Positions 7,910 through 18,002 of a stretch of 64,000 bases of DNA are shown one piece after another (the stretch's first letter is position 1; every line of letters starts with the position of its first letter). The notes below the pieces were generated by a model. The model saw only the letters and a program-made list of their open reading frames with translations. It had not been told where the DNA came from and did no database searches. Both the position numbers and the translations under genes were made by a program. Source of the DNA: Nitrosospira sp. Nsp11 (lineage in GTDB: Bacteria; Pseudomonadota; Gammaproteobacteria; Burkholderiales; Nitrosomonadaceae); assembly GCF_900142705.1 (NCBI RefSeq), contig NZ_FRBV01000007.1, forward strand, positions 61,340 through 125,339, read 5' to 3'.

Positions 7910-10666
7910 ATGGCGACGATCCATATCGACAATCGACCTTACCCGGTGAAAGAGGGAGAAAATCTGCTGCAACAATGTCTTTCGCTGGGGTTCAACCTCC
8001 CGTATTTTTGCTGGCACCCCGCATTAGGCTCGGTAGGCGCCTGTCGCCAGTGCGCGATCAAGCAGTTCAAGAACGAAGAGGACAAGCACGGCAAGATTGT
8101 CATGGCCTGCATGACGCCAGCCACAGACGGTGCCCGCATCTCGATCGAGGATCCCGAGGCGCGGGAATTCCGCGCAAGCATAATCGAATGGCTGATGATC
8201 AATCATCCGCACGACTGCCCGGTTTGCGATGAGGGCGGCGAATGCCATCTGCAGGACATGACGGTTATGACGGGGCATACTTATCGCCGTTATCGCGGCC
8301 GGAAGCGTACATTTCACAACCAGAACCTCGGTCCTCTCGTTAACCACGAGATGAACCGCTGCATCCAGTGCTACCGCTGCACACGCTTCTACCGCGACTA
8401 TGCCGGCGGGCGCGATTTCGATGCGCTGGTGCTGCGCAACGAGGTTTACTTTGGACGCCACCAGGACGGGACTCTCGAAAGTGAGTTCAGCGGGAATCTG
8501 GTGGAGGTGTGTCCTACCGGTGTTTTTACCGACAAGTCCCTGAAGCAGCATTACACGCGCAAGTGGGATTTTCAGACAGCGCCTTCCGTATGCGTGCACT
8601 GCGGACTGGGCTGCAACACGATCCCCGGCGAGCGCTACGGCACATTGCGTCGAATTCACAATCGTTTCAACGGCGCGGTCAACGGCTATTTTCTCTGTGA
8701 CCGCGGGCGTTATGGGTACGACTTTGTCAACAGCGAGCGGCGCATCAGGCGACCGGCCTTGCGCAACAACCGAAGCGAACCATTGCAGCCTATCAGCAAA
8801 GGCGAAGCAGTGCAGTTTTTGGCCGAATTACTGGCTAATGGAACCAGAATAATTGGCATCGGGTCTCCGCGCGCCTCGATCGAAGCCAATTTTGCGTTAC
8901 GCACGCTGGTTGGGCCCGAACGGTTTTATGCCGGCGTTTCCGAACAGGATGGTCGTCTGCTCGCTTCCATGCTGGATATTCTGGGGCAGGGCCCGGCGCG
9001 TTCGCCATCATTGCACGAGGTGGAGCTTGCTGACGCCGTTCTGGTGCTGGGCGAAGATGTAACCAATACCGCTCCCCTGCTGGCGCTTGCGCTACGCCAG
9101 TCGATTCGTCGCCAGCCGCAGAAAATGGCCGAGAAGATGCACATTCCCCATTGGAACGACCATGCGGTGCGCGCAGCGGTGCAGCAGGAGCAGGGGCCGC
9201 TATTTATCGCCGCCATTGCCGACACCAAGCTCGACGATGTTGCTACCGAGATGTTTCGCGGGGTTCCCGACGATTTGGCCCGGCTCGGGTTTGCGGTGGC
9301 GCATGCGATCGATCCCAGGGCTCCTCCGGTATCGGACTTACCAGATACGATGCGGACGCTGGCCGATACGATCGCAAAAGCGCTAAAGGCCGCAGGGCGC
9401 CCTCTCGTCGTTTCCGGCATGGGCTGCGCTAATGTGGCTGTCATCGAAGCGGCAGCCAGTGTGGCGTGGGCGCTGTGCAATACGGGGCATGCGGCGGAGC
9501 TTTGCTTCGCGGTTCCTGAATGCAACAGCCTGGGTGCGGCCATGATAGGCGGAGCCCATCTCGAATTGGCGTTCGAGACAGTGCTCGGCACCGCTGCCTA
9601 TACAGGGATCGCGGCCGACACCGTTATTATCCTGGAAAATGATCTTTACCACCGCGCTGACGCTGCAGCAGTAGATCGGTTCCTCGCGGCAGCAAGGAAC
9701 GTTGTCGTTATTGACCACATCAGCCATGCGACCAGCGCGAGAGCGGACGTGGTGCTGCCAGCCGGAACTTTTGCCGAGACAGACGGCACACTGGTGAATA
9801 ATGAAGGCCGGGCGCAGCGCTTCTTTCAGGTGTTTGTCCCCCAGGGCGATATTCAGGAAAGCTGGCGTTGGGCGCAAGACCTCATAACGGCAGCCGGGGC
9901 TGATAAAGACGATCCCTGGCTGAACCTGGACCAGGTTACTGCCGCCTGCGCTGCTTCAATTCCAGGATTACAACCTATTTTGCGAGCTGCGCCGACGGCA
10001 AATTTTCGTATTGGCGGCCAGAAGGTCCCCCGCCAGCCACACCGTTACAGCGGGCGAACCGCCATGCTGGCGAACATCGACGTGCATGAACCCGAGCCAC
10101 CCGAAGATCCGGATGCGCCACTCTCATTCTCGATGGAAGGATATCCGAATCATCCTCCTCCCGCGCTCAATCCGCGTTTTTGGGCCCCGGGCTGGAACTC
10201 GGTACAGGCACTCAACAAATTTCAGGACGAGGTTGGGGGGGCGCTCACCGGCGGGGATCCGGGTGTGCGTCTGATCGAGCCGCTACCGGCCGGAAAAGTC
10301 GGGTACTTTACCAACATACCGTCAGCATTCGAGCGGCGCGCGGGCGAATGGCTGGTCGTGCCGCTTCGTCATATCTTCGGTACAGAGGAGTTGAGCGCGC
10401 TCGCGCCTGCGCTCGCAGAACTTGCGGCAAAGCCATATCTTGCGCTCAATCCAGACGACGCGGCGGAGCTCGGCCTTGCCACCGGGGATGACTCGCAACT
10501 GCAGTTACAACGGAATCCCGGCCAGAAGTATAGGCTGCCAGTACGGTTGGAGCCCGGGTTGCAGCGCGGCTCGGCTGGCCTGCCTGTCGGTTTGCCGGTA
10601 TTGGCGGGAATCGCGGTACCGGCTTGGGGCAAGGTAACAGGGGTGGGGCAGGAGACTCCATCATGA
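7910..10666 (+). CDS. nuoG: NADH-quinone oxidoreductase subunit G
   Basis: 918-residue iron-sulfur subunit. An N-terminal ferredoxin domain carries the [2Fe-2S] ligands (C near [17 protein letters not shown]). Then come the His-Cys motif of N5 ([14 protein letters not shown]) and the N4 motif CIQCYRC with a later CPTG. The extra N7 cluster of E. coli-type NuoG is present: CVHCGLGC followed 27 residues later by Cys. The C-terminal two thirds is a molybdopterin-oxidoreductase-like domain without expected cofactor function. The open frame extends upstream into nuoF, so the start is inferred: ATG 7910 ([11 protein letters not shown]) with AAAGG upstream, or GTG 7904. The 3' end overlaps nuoH by ATGA. 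Confidence 0.93.
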   Translation: MATIHIDNRPYPVKEGENLLQQCLSLGFNLPYFCWHPALGSVGACRQCAIKQFKNEEDKHGKIVMACMTPATDGARISIEDPEAREFRASIIEWLMINHPHDCPVCDEGGECHLQDMTVMTGHTYRRYRGRKRTFHNQNLGPLVNHEMNRCIQCYRCTRFYRDYAGGRDFDALVLRNEVYFGRHQDGTLESEFSGNLVEVCPTGVFTDKSLKQHYTRKWDFQTAPSVCVHCGLGCNTIPGERYGTLRRIHNRFNGAVNGYFLCDRGRYGYDFVNSERRIRRPALRNNRSEPLQPISKGEAVQFLAELLANGTRIIGIGSPRASIEANFALRTLVGPERFYAGVSEQDGRLLASMLDILGQGPARSPSLHEVELADAVLVLGEDVTNTAPLLALALRQSIRRQPQKMAEKMHIPHWNDHAVRAAVQQEQGPLFIAAIADTKLDDVATEMFRGVPDDLARLGFAVAHAIDPRAPPVSDLPDTMRTLADTIAKALKAAGRPLVVSGMGCANVAVIEAAASVAWALCNTGHAAELCFAVPECNSLGAAMIGGAHLELAFETVLGTAAYTGIAADTVIILENDLYHRADAAAVDRFLAAARNVVVIDHISHATSARADVVLPAGTFAETDGTLVNNEGRAQRFFQVFVPQGDIQESWRWAQDLITAAGADKDDPWLNLDQVTAACAASIPGLQPILRAAPTANFRIGGQKVPRQPHRYSGRTAMLANIDVHEPEPPEDPDAPLSFSMEGYPNHPPPALNPRFWAPGWNSVQALNKFQDEVGGALTGGDPGVRLIEPLPAGKVGYFTNIPSAFERRAGEWLVVPLRHIFGTEELSALAPALAELAAKPYLALNPDDAAELGLATGDDSQLQLQRNPGQKYRLPVRLEPGLQRGSAGLPVGLPVLAGIAVPAWGKVTGVGQETPS

Positions 10667-11619
10667 GCGAACTGGCGCTCGCCTGGTCGAACGTGATACT
10701 GATTCTGGCCGTTGTGTTCAGTTTCGCGGCGCTGTTGTCCTGGATCGAGCGCCGTTTGCTCGGCGTCTGGCAGGACCGCTATGGGCCGAACCGGGTGGGT
10801 CCGTTCGGTTTGCTGCAGATCGCTGCCGATGCGATCAAGCTCCTCAGCAAGGAAGACTGGGTTCCGCCGTTTTCTGAAAAAGCCCTGTTCGTGCTGGCGC
10901 CGGTAATCATCGCCGTCACCACGCTGCTTGCGTTCGCCGTGGTGCCCGTTGCGCCGGGCATCGGCGTAGTCGATCTGAACATTGGCTTGTTATTTTTCCT
11001 CGCCATGTCCTCGCTGGGGGTTTACAGCATTGTTCTCGGTGGATGGGCCTCGAATAACAAATACTCACTGCTGGGCGGGTTCCGGGCAGCAGCACAGATG
11101 CTGAGCTACGAGGTCTTCATGGGCCTCTCGCTGATGGGCGTGGTCATGCTGGCCGGCTCGTTCAATCTGCGCGATATTGTCGCGGCGCAGGAAGACCTGT
11201 GGTTTTGCATTCCGCAGATCCTCGGGTTCATAACCTTTACCGTTGCCGGCATTGCCGAAGCGCGCCGGCTGCCTTTCGATCTCCCAGAGGCGGAGAACGA
11301 GTTGGTTGCCGGTTTCCACACCGAATACTCCAGCATGAAGTTCGGGCTGTTTTTTATCGGCGAATACGTCGGCGTCATTCTCATTTCGGCGATGATGGTG
11401 ACACTGTTCTTTGGCGGCTGGCTGGGGCCGCTATTACCTCCATTGATGTGGTTTCTGCTTAAAACCTTCATTGTCATTGGTTTCTTCATTCTTTTGCGCG
11501 CGTCGTTGCCGCGGCCCCGCTACGATCAACTGATGGCTTATGCCTGGAAAGTGATGCTGCCCCTAACCCTGGTCAATCTGCTGGTCACGGGGGCGATCGT
11601 ATTGGCATGGAAATCATGA
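10663..11619 (+). CDS. nuoH: NADH-quinone oxidoreductase subunit H
   Basis: 318-residue membrane subunit at the junction with the peripheral arm, forming the quinone chamber. About eight transmembrane helices are visible. Family motifs include [20 protein letters not shown] near the start, [15 protein letters not shown], and the charged loop [20 protein letters not shown]. Start ATG 10663 overlaps the nuoG stop (ATGA). Length matches E. coli NuoH (325). Confidence 0.94.
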   Translation: MSELALAWSNVILILAVVFSFAALLSWIERRLLGVWQDRYGPNRVGPFGLLQIAADAIKLLSKEDWVPPFSEKALFVLAPVIIAVTTLLAFAVVPVAPGIGVVDLNIGLLFFLAMSSLGVYSIVLGGWASNNKYSLLGGFRAAAQMLSYEVFMGLSLMGVVMLAGSFNLRDIVAAQEDLWFCIPQILGFITFTVAGIAEARRLPFDLPEAENELVAGFHTEYSSMKFGLFFIGEYVGVILISAMMVTLFFGGWLGPLLPPLMWFLLKTFIVIGFFILLRASLPRPRYDQLMAYAWKVMLPLTLVNLLVTGAIVLAWKS

Positions 11620-11657
11620 GAATGCCGGGTGGACTGTGACTTGAGGAGAAAAATGAC

Positions 11658-12173
11658 ATGTGGAATTCTCTGAAAACGATGTGGACGATCTTTCTGCACA
11701 TGTTCCGGCGCCGGGTAACGATTCAGTATCCAGACGAGAAACCTGTTATTCCGCCGCGCTGGCGCGGGCGCATCATCCTGAGCCGCGACCCTGACGGAGA
11801 AGAACGCTGTGTGGCGTGCTATCTCTGCGCCGCGGCATGTCCGGTGGATTGCATCGCACTCCAGGCAACGGAAGATGAATATGGCCGTCGTTACCCGTCA
11901 TTTTTCCGCATCAATTTTTCACGCTGCATTTTCTGCGGCTACTGCGAGGAAGCGTGTCCCACCGATGCTATCCAGCTTACCCCGGATTTCGAAATGGGCG
12001 AATACGACCGGAAAAACCTGGTGTACGAAAAAGAGGATCTGTTGATCGACGGCACTGGAAAATACCCCGGCTATAACTTCTACCGGGTGGCGGGCCTTGC
12101 GATCAAGGGCAAGGACAAAGGCGATGCACAGGACGAGGCGCCGCCCGTGGATCTGCATCGCTTGTTGCCTTGA
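11658..12173 (+). CDS. nuoI: NADH-quinone oxidoreductase subunit I
   Basis: 171-residue 23-kDa ferredoxin-like subunit with two [4Fe-4S] clusters, N6a and N6b. Both CxxCxxCxxxCP motifs are clear: [15 protein letters not shown] and [14 protein letters not shown]. It relays electrons from NuoG to NuoB. The start ATG 11658 has an AGGAGA-type site about 11 bases upstream, and a 38-base gap follows nuoH. It ends 33 bases before nuoJ. Confidence 0.94.
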   Translation: MWNSLKTMWTIFLHMFRRRVTIQYPDEKPVIPPRWRGRIILSRDPDGEERCVACYLCAAACPVDCIALQATEDEYGRRYPSFFRINFSRCIFCGYCEEACPTDAIQLTPDFEMGEYDRKNLVYEKEDLLIDGTGKYPGYNFYRVAGLAIKGKDKGDAQDEAPPVDLHRLLP

Positions 12174-12206
12174 ATTTCCAACCAGAACTGAAAGTACGGA
12201 GGCAGC

Positions 12207-12737
12207 ATGGAGTTCACATTTTATCTTTCCGGCGCCATCGCCGTAGCGGCCACGCTGATGGTCATCACGGGCTTGAACGCGGTGCATGCGCTGCTCTACC
12301 TGATCGTATCGCTGCTCGCGGTGGCAATCGTGTTCTACGTGCTGGGAGCACCCTTTGCGGCAGCGCTGGAAGTCATTATCTATGCAGGCGCAATCATGGT
12401 GCTGTTCGTGTTCGTGATGATGATGCTTAACCTTGGCAAAGCCGCCGCCGCGCGAGAGCAGGACTGGCTGACTCCGGGCATCTGGGCGGGTCCCGCCGTT
12501 CTGGCCTCGCTTCTGCTGGCCGAACTGGGATATATCTTCGCGCAAGGCGGTACGGCCGCCGGCGCCGTCGCGGTGACTGCGAAAGAGGTTGGCATTGCTC
12601 TCTTCGGACCCTATCTTCTTGGTGTCGAGCTTGCGTCGCTGCTGCTGCTTGCAGGACTGGTGGGCGCGTGCCACCTGGGCCGGCACGAGGATGTCCATCA
12701 TGGCTGGGATGAAGATGAGCGCCATGAGAACGGCTGA
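12207..12737 (+). CDS. nuoJ: NADH-quinone oxidoreductase subunit J
   Basis: 176-residue membrane subunit with five predicted helices. The family helix [22 protein letters not shown], with the pi-bulge Tyr/Gly region, is present. GGAGG lies just before ATG 12207. The C-terminal hydrophilic tail ([21 protein letters not shown]) is rich in His and acidic residues and overlaps the nuoK start. Length is close to E. coli NuoJ (184). Confidence 0.92.
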   Translation: MEFTFYLSGAIAVAATLMVITGLNAVHALLYLIVSLLAVAIVFYVLGAPFAAALEVIIYAGAIMVLFVFVMMMLNLGKAAAAREQDWLTPGIWAGPAVLASLLLAELGYIFAQGGTAAGAVAVTAKEVGIALFGPYLLGVELASLLLLAGLVGACHLGRHEDVHHGWDEDERHENG

Positions 12738-13050
12738 GGCGGTTGCCGCGATACCCATGCACCACGGGCTGGTGCTTGCGGCGGTCCTGTTCGCGCTCGG
12801 GCTAATCGGCATCCTGGTCCGGCGCAATCTGATTTTCATCCTGATGTCGATCGAAATCATGCTTAATGCGGCCGGGCTTGCCTTCGTGGTTGCCGGTGCG
12901 CGGTGGGAGCAGGCCGATGGCCAGGTGATGCTCATCTTCATCCTCGCAGTGGCAGCGGTGGAAGTCTCGGTCGGCCTCGCACTGCTGCTGTTGCTCCATC
13001 GCCGCTTCCAGACCCTGGATGCCGACGCGGTGAGCAAGATGCGGGGATAA
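12724..13050 (+). CDS. nuoK: NADH-quinone oxidoreductase subunit K
   Basis: 108-residue small antiporter-like membrane subunit with three helices. Conserved features are the [20 protein letters not shown] start, the helix-2 Glu in [18 protein letters not shown] and the helix-3 Glu in [13 protein letters not shown]. It ends [11 protein letters not shown], very close to E. coli NuoK. The open frame begins far upstream inside nuoJ; I place the start at ATG 12724 to match family length. ATG 12715 and ATG 12757 are possible. It overlaps nuoJ by 14 bases. Confidence 0.9.
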   Translation: MRTAEAVAAIPMHHGLVLAAVLFALGLIGILVRRNLIFILMSIEIMLNAAGLAFVVAGARWEQADGQVMLIFILAVAAVEVSVGLALLLLLHRRFQTLDADAVSKMRG

Positions 13051-13051
13051 C

Positions 13052-15025
13052 ATGCTGTCCCTGCTCTGGCTTATTCCCACGCTGCCTCTGGCCGGTTTCC
13101 TGGTGCTGGCGCTCAGCGGAAAATATCTGGGGCGTCGAAGTATTGCGGTAATTGGGACGAGCTCGGTGGCTCTGTCGGCACTCATCGCCATCCTGATCGG
13201 GATAGATTTCATCGCTGCGCCACCGCCGGGTTTTGTCTTCAGGCAGGAAGCATGGACCTGGATTGCTGTGGCCGGTTTCTCGCCAGGGATCGGCTTTTAC
13301 CTCGACGCGTTATCACTGGTAATGATCCTGGTCGTGACCGTCATCAGTTTCCTGATCCACCTCTATTCGACGGAATTCATGAGTGGCGATGACGGCTATG
13401 CGCGCTTTTTCGCCTACATGAATCTCTTTGTCGGCTCGATGTGCATCCTGGTTCTTGCCGACAATCTGCTGTTTCTTTACCTTGGCTGGGAAGGGGTCGG
13501 GCTTTGCAGCTATCTGCTGATCGGATTCTGGTATCGGGATTCTGGCAACGGGCGTGCTGCGCGGAAGGCATTCATCGTCACGCGGGTCGGCGATACCGCT
13601 ATGGCGCTCGGCGTTTTTCTGCTGTTCACTCATCTGGGAACCCTTGACATCCAGTCGTTGATGCAGCGTGTGACGCAGCAGTGGCCGGAGGGGTCGGAAC
13701 TCGCTATTCTCGCTGCAGGGCTTCTGCTTGGCGGTGCGGTGGGCAAATCTGCCCAGCTCCCGCTACAGATTTGGCTGCCTGACGCAATGGCCGGCCCCAC
13801 GCCGGTGAGCGCGCTGATGCATGCTGCGACGATGGTAACGGCAGGCGTCTACCTGATCGCCCGCACGCATGTGCTCTTTTCGCTTGCGCCACCCGTACAA
13901 CTGGCGGTAGCAGTAATAGGCGCTCTTACCCTGTTGCTGGCAGGGTTCAGTGCACTTGCTCAAAAAGACATCAAGCGCGTGCTCGCGTATTCGACCATCA
14001 GCCAGATCGGCTATATGTTCCTCGCGCTTGGAGTGGGCGCTTGGTCGGCAGCCATCTTTCACCTGATGACTCACGCCTTCTTCAAGGCTCTGCTGTTCCT
14101 GAGCGCAGGTGTGGTCATTATGACCCTGCACGAGGAACATGATATTTTCCGAATGGGTGGGCTGAGGAAAAAACTTCCCGTTGCATTCTGGACTTTTCTG
14201 ATTGGCAGCGCATCGCTCGCGGCGCTGCCCCTCGTTACTGCGGGCTTCTACAGCAAGGACCTGATTCTTTGGCAGACCTGGTCGTCACAAGGAGGGAATC
14301 CATGGTTATGGGCTGCGGGATGCGGAGGTGCAATATTGACCGGCCTCTACATCTTTCGTGTGGTGTTTCTCGTCTTTTTTGGTGAAGCGAGGGCTGCGGC
14401 GCCTCCCGATACCAGACGGCCAGGGCTGCGCATAACTATACCGCTTATAGTTCTTGCCGCATTCTCCATAGTCGGCGGATGGATTGAAACGCCACCTTTT
14501 CTCGGCCATTTAACTCTGTTTTCCGATTTTGTTCAGCATGCCTTGCCGCCGGCTCAGGTCGTTCATGACGGTAAAAATGACGAAACCGTTCTGGAACTGC
14601 TCGCAATTGCTGCCTCTCTTGGCAGCATCGCGCTGGCGTACCTGTTGTTTTTGAGATATCCCGCCTTTCTCCATGGACTGATGCTGATCCCGGAATTGGC
14701 AAGAATACGGAAGTTCTGGCATTTTGGCTGGGGTTTCGACCGGTTTTATGAGTTCCTGTTCGTCCGGCCCTATATCTGGCTTGCGTACGCCGATCGGAAC
14801 GACGTGGTCGACAATATCTACAAAATGGCGATTTCATTCACACTGAGGTGGCTCCAGAAGGTCGATCGGCACGACGTGATCGACTATATCTACAGCGGCC
14901 TGGCCGAGCTTTGTCTATTTCTCTATCGCGCCTTGAGTGCAACGCAAAGCGGACAGGTACGCCGCTATGCGGCGGCGATTGCCGCCGGATCGATCAGTAT
15001 TATATTCATCGGGATATTCGCATGA
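13052..15025 (+). CDS. nuoL: NADH-quinone oxidoreductase subunit L
   Basis: 657-residue distal proton-pumping subunit of the Mrp-antiporter type. Motifs include LGWEGVGLCSYLLIGFWY, the QLPLQIWLPDAMAGPTPVSA loop with the conserved Lys/Pro helix, and STISQIGYMFLALG. The C-terminus has the long lateral helix region and a final helix. It is somewhat longer than E. coli NuoL (613). Near the C-terminus two similar segments occur, DRNDVVDNIY and DRHDVIDYIY, about 30 residues apart. The gene starts one base after nuoK ends and overlaps nuoM by ATGA. Confidence 0.94.
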   Translation: MLSLLWLIPTLPLAGFLVLALSGKYLGRRSIAVIGTSSVALSALIAILIGIDFIAAPPPGFVFRQEAWTWIAVAGFSPGIGFYLDALSLVMILVVTVISFLIHLYSTEFMSGDDGYARFFAYMNLFVGSMCILVLADNLLFLYLGWEGVGLCSYLLIGFWYRDSGNGRAARKAFIVTRVGDTAMALGVFLLFTHLGTLDIQSLMQRVTQQWPEGSELAILAAGLLLGGAVGKSAQLPLQIWLPDAMAGPTPVSALMHAATMVTAGVYLIARTHVLFSLAPPVQLAVAVIGALTLLLAGFSALAQKDIKRVLAYSTISQIGYMFLALGVGAWSAAIFHLMTHAFFKALLFLSAGVVIMTLHEEHDIFRMGGLRKKLPVAFWTFLIGSASLAALPLVTAGFYSKDLILWQTWSSQGGNPWLWAAGCGGAILTGLYIFRVVFLVFFGEARAAAPPDTRRPGLRITIPLIVLAAFSIVGGWIETPPFLGHLTLFSDFVQHALPPAQVVHDGKNDETVLELLAIAASLGSIALAYLLFLRYPAFLHGLMLIPELARIRKFWHFGWGFDRFYEFLFVRPYIWLAYADRNDVVDNIYKMAISFTLRWLQKVDRHDVIDYIYSGLAELCLFLYRALSATQSGQVRRYAAAIAAGSISIIFIGIFA

Positions 15026-16524
15026 TTCTCTCGACATTAATTTTCATCCTGGTGGCCGGCGGTATGCTGTCATGGGTGGTTGAACGCTGGCGCCCAGGCT
15101 CTGCGAAATGGGTTGCGCTGACAACGGTGGGCATCGAGCTCCTATTGACGATATGGCTTTGGCTGCAGTCTGCCAGCGCTATGGCTCTTCCCGCTCACGG
15201 AGGGTGGCTTGCCGAGCTCAGGGCGGAGTGGATTCCGCGTTTCGGAGTGAGCTTTCATCTGGCCATGGATGGAATAAGCCTCATCCTGGTCGTGCTGACC
15301 GCTTTTCTGGGGGTGGTGTCGGTGGCATGTTCCTGGACAGAAATCCAGGAGCGTGCCGGGTTCTTTTACTTAAACCTGCTATGGACTTTGGCAGGGGCGG
15401 TCGGCGTATTCCTTGCGCTGGACCTGTTTCTGTTTTTCTTCTTCTGGGAGCTGATGCTGGTGCCGATGTATTTCATGATTGCGATCTGGGGCCATGAGAA
15501 GCGGCAGTATGCATCGATCAAGTTCTTCATTTTCACCGAGGGGAGCGGTCTGTTCATGCTGGTGGCGATTCTTGCGCTGGTATTCGTCCACTACCGCAGC
15601 ACGGGAGTCCTGACATTCGATTATTTCGAGCTGTTGAATACAGCCATGTCTCCCTCCACCGAGCTGTGGATCATGCTCGGCTTTTTCATTGCGTTCGCAG
15701 TCAAGACGCCCATCGTGCCCTTTCACACGTGGCTGCCGGACGCACATACCGAGGCGCCGACAGCAGGAAGCGTGATTCTTGCAGGGGTGCTGCTGAAAAC
15801 GGGAGCCTACGGGCTATTGCGCTTCGTTGTTCCGCTATTTCCCCAAGCGGCGGGGTATTTTGCCCCGGTGGCAATGGCGTTGGGAGCAATCGGAATTCTC
15901 TATGGGGCTTTCCTGGCGTTCGCCCAGACAGATTTCAAGCGCCTCGTGGCCTACACCAGCGTGAGTCACCTGGGCTTTGCGGTGGTCGGGATATTCGCCT
16001 GGAATCCTTGGTCGCTTGGGGGGGCCGTGATGCAAATGATCGCACACGGCGTCAGTACGGGAGCACTATTTGTAATTGCTGGCATTTTGCAGGAACGGAC
16101 GCATACCCGCGATATGCATCGCTTTGGAGGCGTGTGGGGCATCATGCCGCGCCTGGCGGCAATGGGATTGTTTTTTGCCATTGCCGCGCTTGGGCTGCCG
16201 GGAATGGGTAATTTCGTCGGGGAATTCCTGGTACTGATGGGATTATCCCGCGTCAACAGCGTGCTGGCGTCCGTCGCAGCCGTCGCATTTGTCACCAGTG
16301 TCGTGTATGCGCTTGCGCTGGTGCAGAAAATTTTTCATGGCGAGAATACGCAGGGTTGGCAACTACATGATCTATCAGGCCGGGAAATGGCTACCCTATA
16401 TTCAATGGCGGCCATTACCTTATGGCTGGGGCTGTACCCGCAGCCGGTGCTCGACGCTGCACCGAGCATCGCAAATCGTCCGCCCGCGATTGCTGTCGCC
16501 CACCGGGAGGGGAATGCGGAATGA
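15022..16524 (+). CDS. nuoM: NADH-quinone oxidoreductase subunit M
   Basis: 500-residue antiporter-like pumping subunit. Key family features are the TM5 Glu in LFFFFWELMLVPMYFMI and the motif KTPIVPFHTWLPDAHTEAPT. VAYTSVSHLGFAV is also present. The open frame runs upstream into nuoL; the start ATG 15022 (MILSTLIFILVAGG) overlaps the nuoL stop as ATGA and gives the usual length (E. coli 509). Confidence 0.94.
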   Translation: MILSTLIFILVAGGMLSWVVERWRPGSAKWVALTTVGIELLLTIWLWLQSASAMALPAHGGWLAELRAEWIPRFGVSFHLAMDGISLILVVLTAFLGVVSVACSWTEIQERAGFFYLNLLWTLAGAVGVFLALDLFLFFFFWELMLVPMYFMIAIWGHEKRQYASIKFFIFTEGSGLFMLVAILALVFVHYRSTGVLTFDYFELLNTAMSPSTELWIMLGFFIAFAVKTPIVPFHTWLPDAHTEAPTAGSVILAGVLLKTGAYGLLRFVVPLFPQAAGYFAPVAMALGAIGILYGAFLAFAQTDFKRLVAYTSVSHLGFAVVGIFAWNPWSLGGAVMQMIAHGVSTGALFVIAGILQERTHTRDMHRFGGVWGIMPRLAAMGLFFAIAALGLPGMGNFVGEFLVLMGLSRVNSVLASVAAVAFVTSVVYALALVQKIFHGENTQGWQLHDLSGREMATLYSMAAITLWLGLYPQPVLDAAPSIANRPPAIAVAHREGNAE

Positions 16525-17996
16525 ACACGCCACCCTTCGCGCTACACTCCAACCTCATGGTCCTGTCCCCGCTCATCCTCCTTGCCGGGTCCGCGGTAGT
16601 GGTGATGCTGGCGGCAGCCTTTTATCGTCATCCTCGACCGGTCATGATGTTGACGCTCGCCGGGCTGGTTCTGTCATTTGCATCATTGTTTCTGTCTCAG
16701 GGCGCCGGGTCTCCTCAGGTCACGGCTCTGCTGGTACTGGATCACTATGCGCTGTTTTTTATCGGGCTTATCGTAGCCGCGACCTTTGTCGTCGTGGTGT
16801 TGTGTTACCGCTACTTCGGCGGTGACGAAAGCCGGCATGAGGCGCTTTACATCCTGCTGCTGCTGGCTGCCCTCGGTGGCGGGGTTCTCGTCGCGAGCAG
16901 CCACTTTGCCTCGTTTCTGCTGGGCCTGGAACTGCTCAGCATTTCACTGTTTGCATTGATCGCCTATCCGCGATTCACGGAGCGGCCCCTCGAAGCAGGA
17001 ATTAAATACCTGATTCTGGCAGGCTTTTCCTCGGCATTCCTGCTGTTCGGCATGGCGTTGATCTATGCCCAACTGGGTACGATGCAGTTCGCGCAGATCG
17101 GCGCCCTGCCTGCCGTCTTTGAGCGAGGGCTCGACGCTTATGGACTTGCCGGCCTCTCGCTGATCCTGGTTGGCGCCGGATTCAAGCTCGCGCTGGTACC
17201 CTTTCATATGTGGACGCCAGATGTGTATGAAGGTGCGCCCGCACCGATATCCGCATTCATTGCAACGGTTTCGAAAGGCGCCATGCTTGCGATGCTGCTA
17301 CGTTATTTCGTCGTGGCGGACGCGCACCAGTCGCAATCTGTCGTCATGGCGCTGAGCCTGATCGCGGTCGTTACGATACTGGCAGGCAACCTGCTTGCAT
17401 TGCGCCAGGACAACATCAAGCGAATTCTTGCCTATTCGTCTATCGCGCAGCTTGGGTATCTGCTGGTCGGGTTTCTGGCGTTCGGCGCGATGGCGGTCGA
17501 AGCAGTAGCCTATTACCTCGCAGCCTATTTCGTCACCATGCTCGGCGCTTTTGGTGTTGTTACCGTATTGTCCAGGGGCACGCCGGAACAGGACAGCGAT
17601 ATGCTCAACGAATATGCCGGCTTGTTCTGGCGCAGGCCCTGGCTTGCGGGCGTGTTTACCGCCATGCTGCTGTCACTTGCGGGCATTCCATTGACGATGG
17701 GGTTCATTGGCAAGTTCTACGTGCTTATAGCCGCAGTCGGCGCATCCTTGTGGTTGCTCGTCATTGTCTTGGCCGTCGGCAGCGCGATGGGGCTGTATTA
17801 TTACTTGCGCATCATCGCAGTCATGTGTGCACATGGCTCCGAGGCAGTAACCGGGCAAATGGCCGCGCCCAAGGTGAAGGCTTCGCTGGCGGAAAGTTTT
17901 ACACTCGCGGTGCTCGCATTACTTCTGATATGGCTGGGCGTTTATCCAGATCCGCTCATCCGTATGCTTGAAACAACGGCCGTTCATCTGGCCTGA
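16521..17996 (+). CDS. nuoN: NADH-quinone oxidoreductase subunit N
   Basis: 491-residue antiporter-like pumping subunit and last gene of the operon. Motifs include FLLGLELLSISLFALIAY with the TM5 Glu, AGFKLALVPFHMWTPDVYEG and LAYSSIAQLGYLLVG. Start ATG 16521 overlaps the nuoM stop (ATGA) and fits E. coli NuoN (485). The next gene is convergent and starts its stop codon only seven bases away. No hairpin terminator fits between them. Confidence 0.94.
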   Translation: MNTPPFALHSNLMVLSPLILLAGSAVVVMLAAAFYRHPRPVMMLTLAGLVLSFASLFLSQGAGSPQVTALLVLDHYALFFIGLIVAATFVVVVLCYRYFGGDESRHEALYILLLLAALGGGVLVASSHFASFLLGLELLSISLFALIAYPRFTERPLEAGIKYLILAGFSSAFLLFGMALIYAQLGTMQFAQIGALPAVFERGLDAYGLAGLSLILVGAGFKLALVPFHMWTPDVYEGAPAPISAFIATVSKGAMLAMLLRYFVVADAHQSQSVVMALSLIAVVTILAGNLLALRQDNIKRILAYSSIAQLGYLLVGFLAFGAMAVEAVAYYLAAYFVTMLGAFGVVTVLSRGTPEQDSDMLNEYAGLFWRRPWLAGVFTAMLLSLAGIPLTMGFIGKFYVLIAAVGASLWLLVIVLAVGSAMGLYYYLRIIAVMCAHGSEAVTGQMAAPKVKASLAESFTLAVLALLLIWLGVYPDPLIRMLETTAVHLA

Positions 17997-18002
17997 TCAT
18001 AT

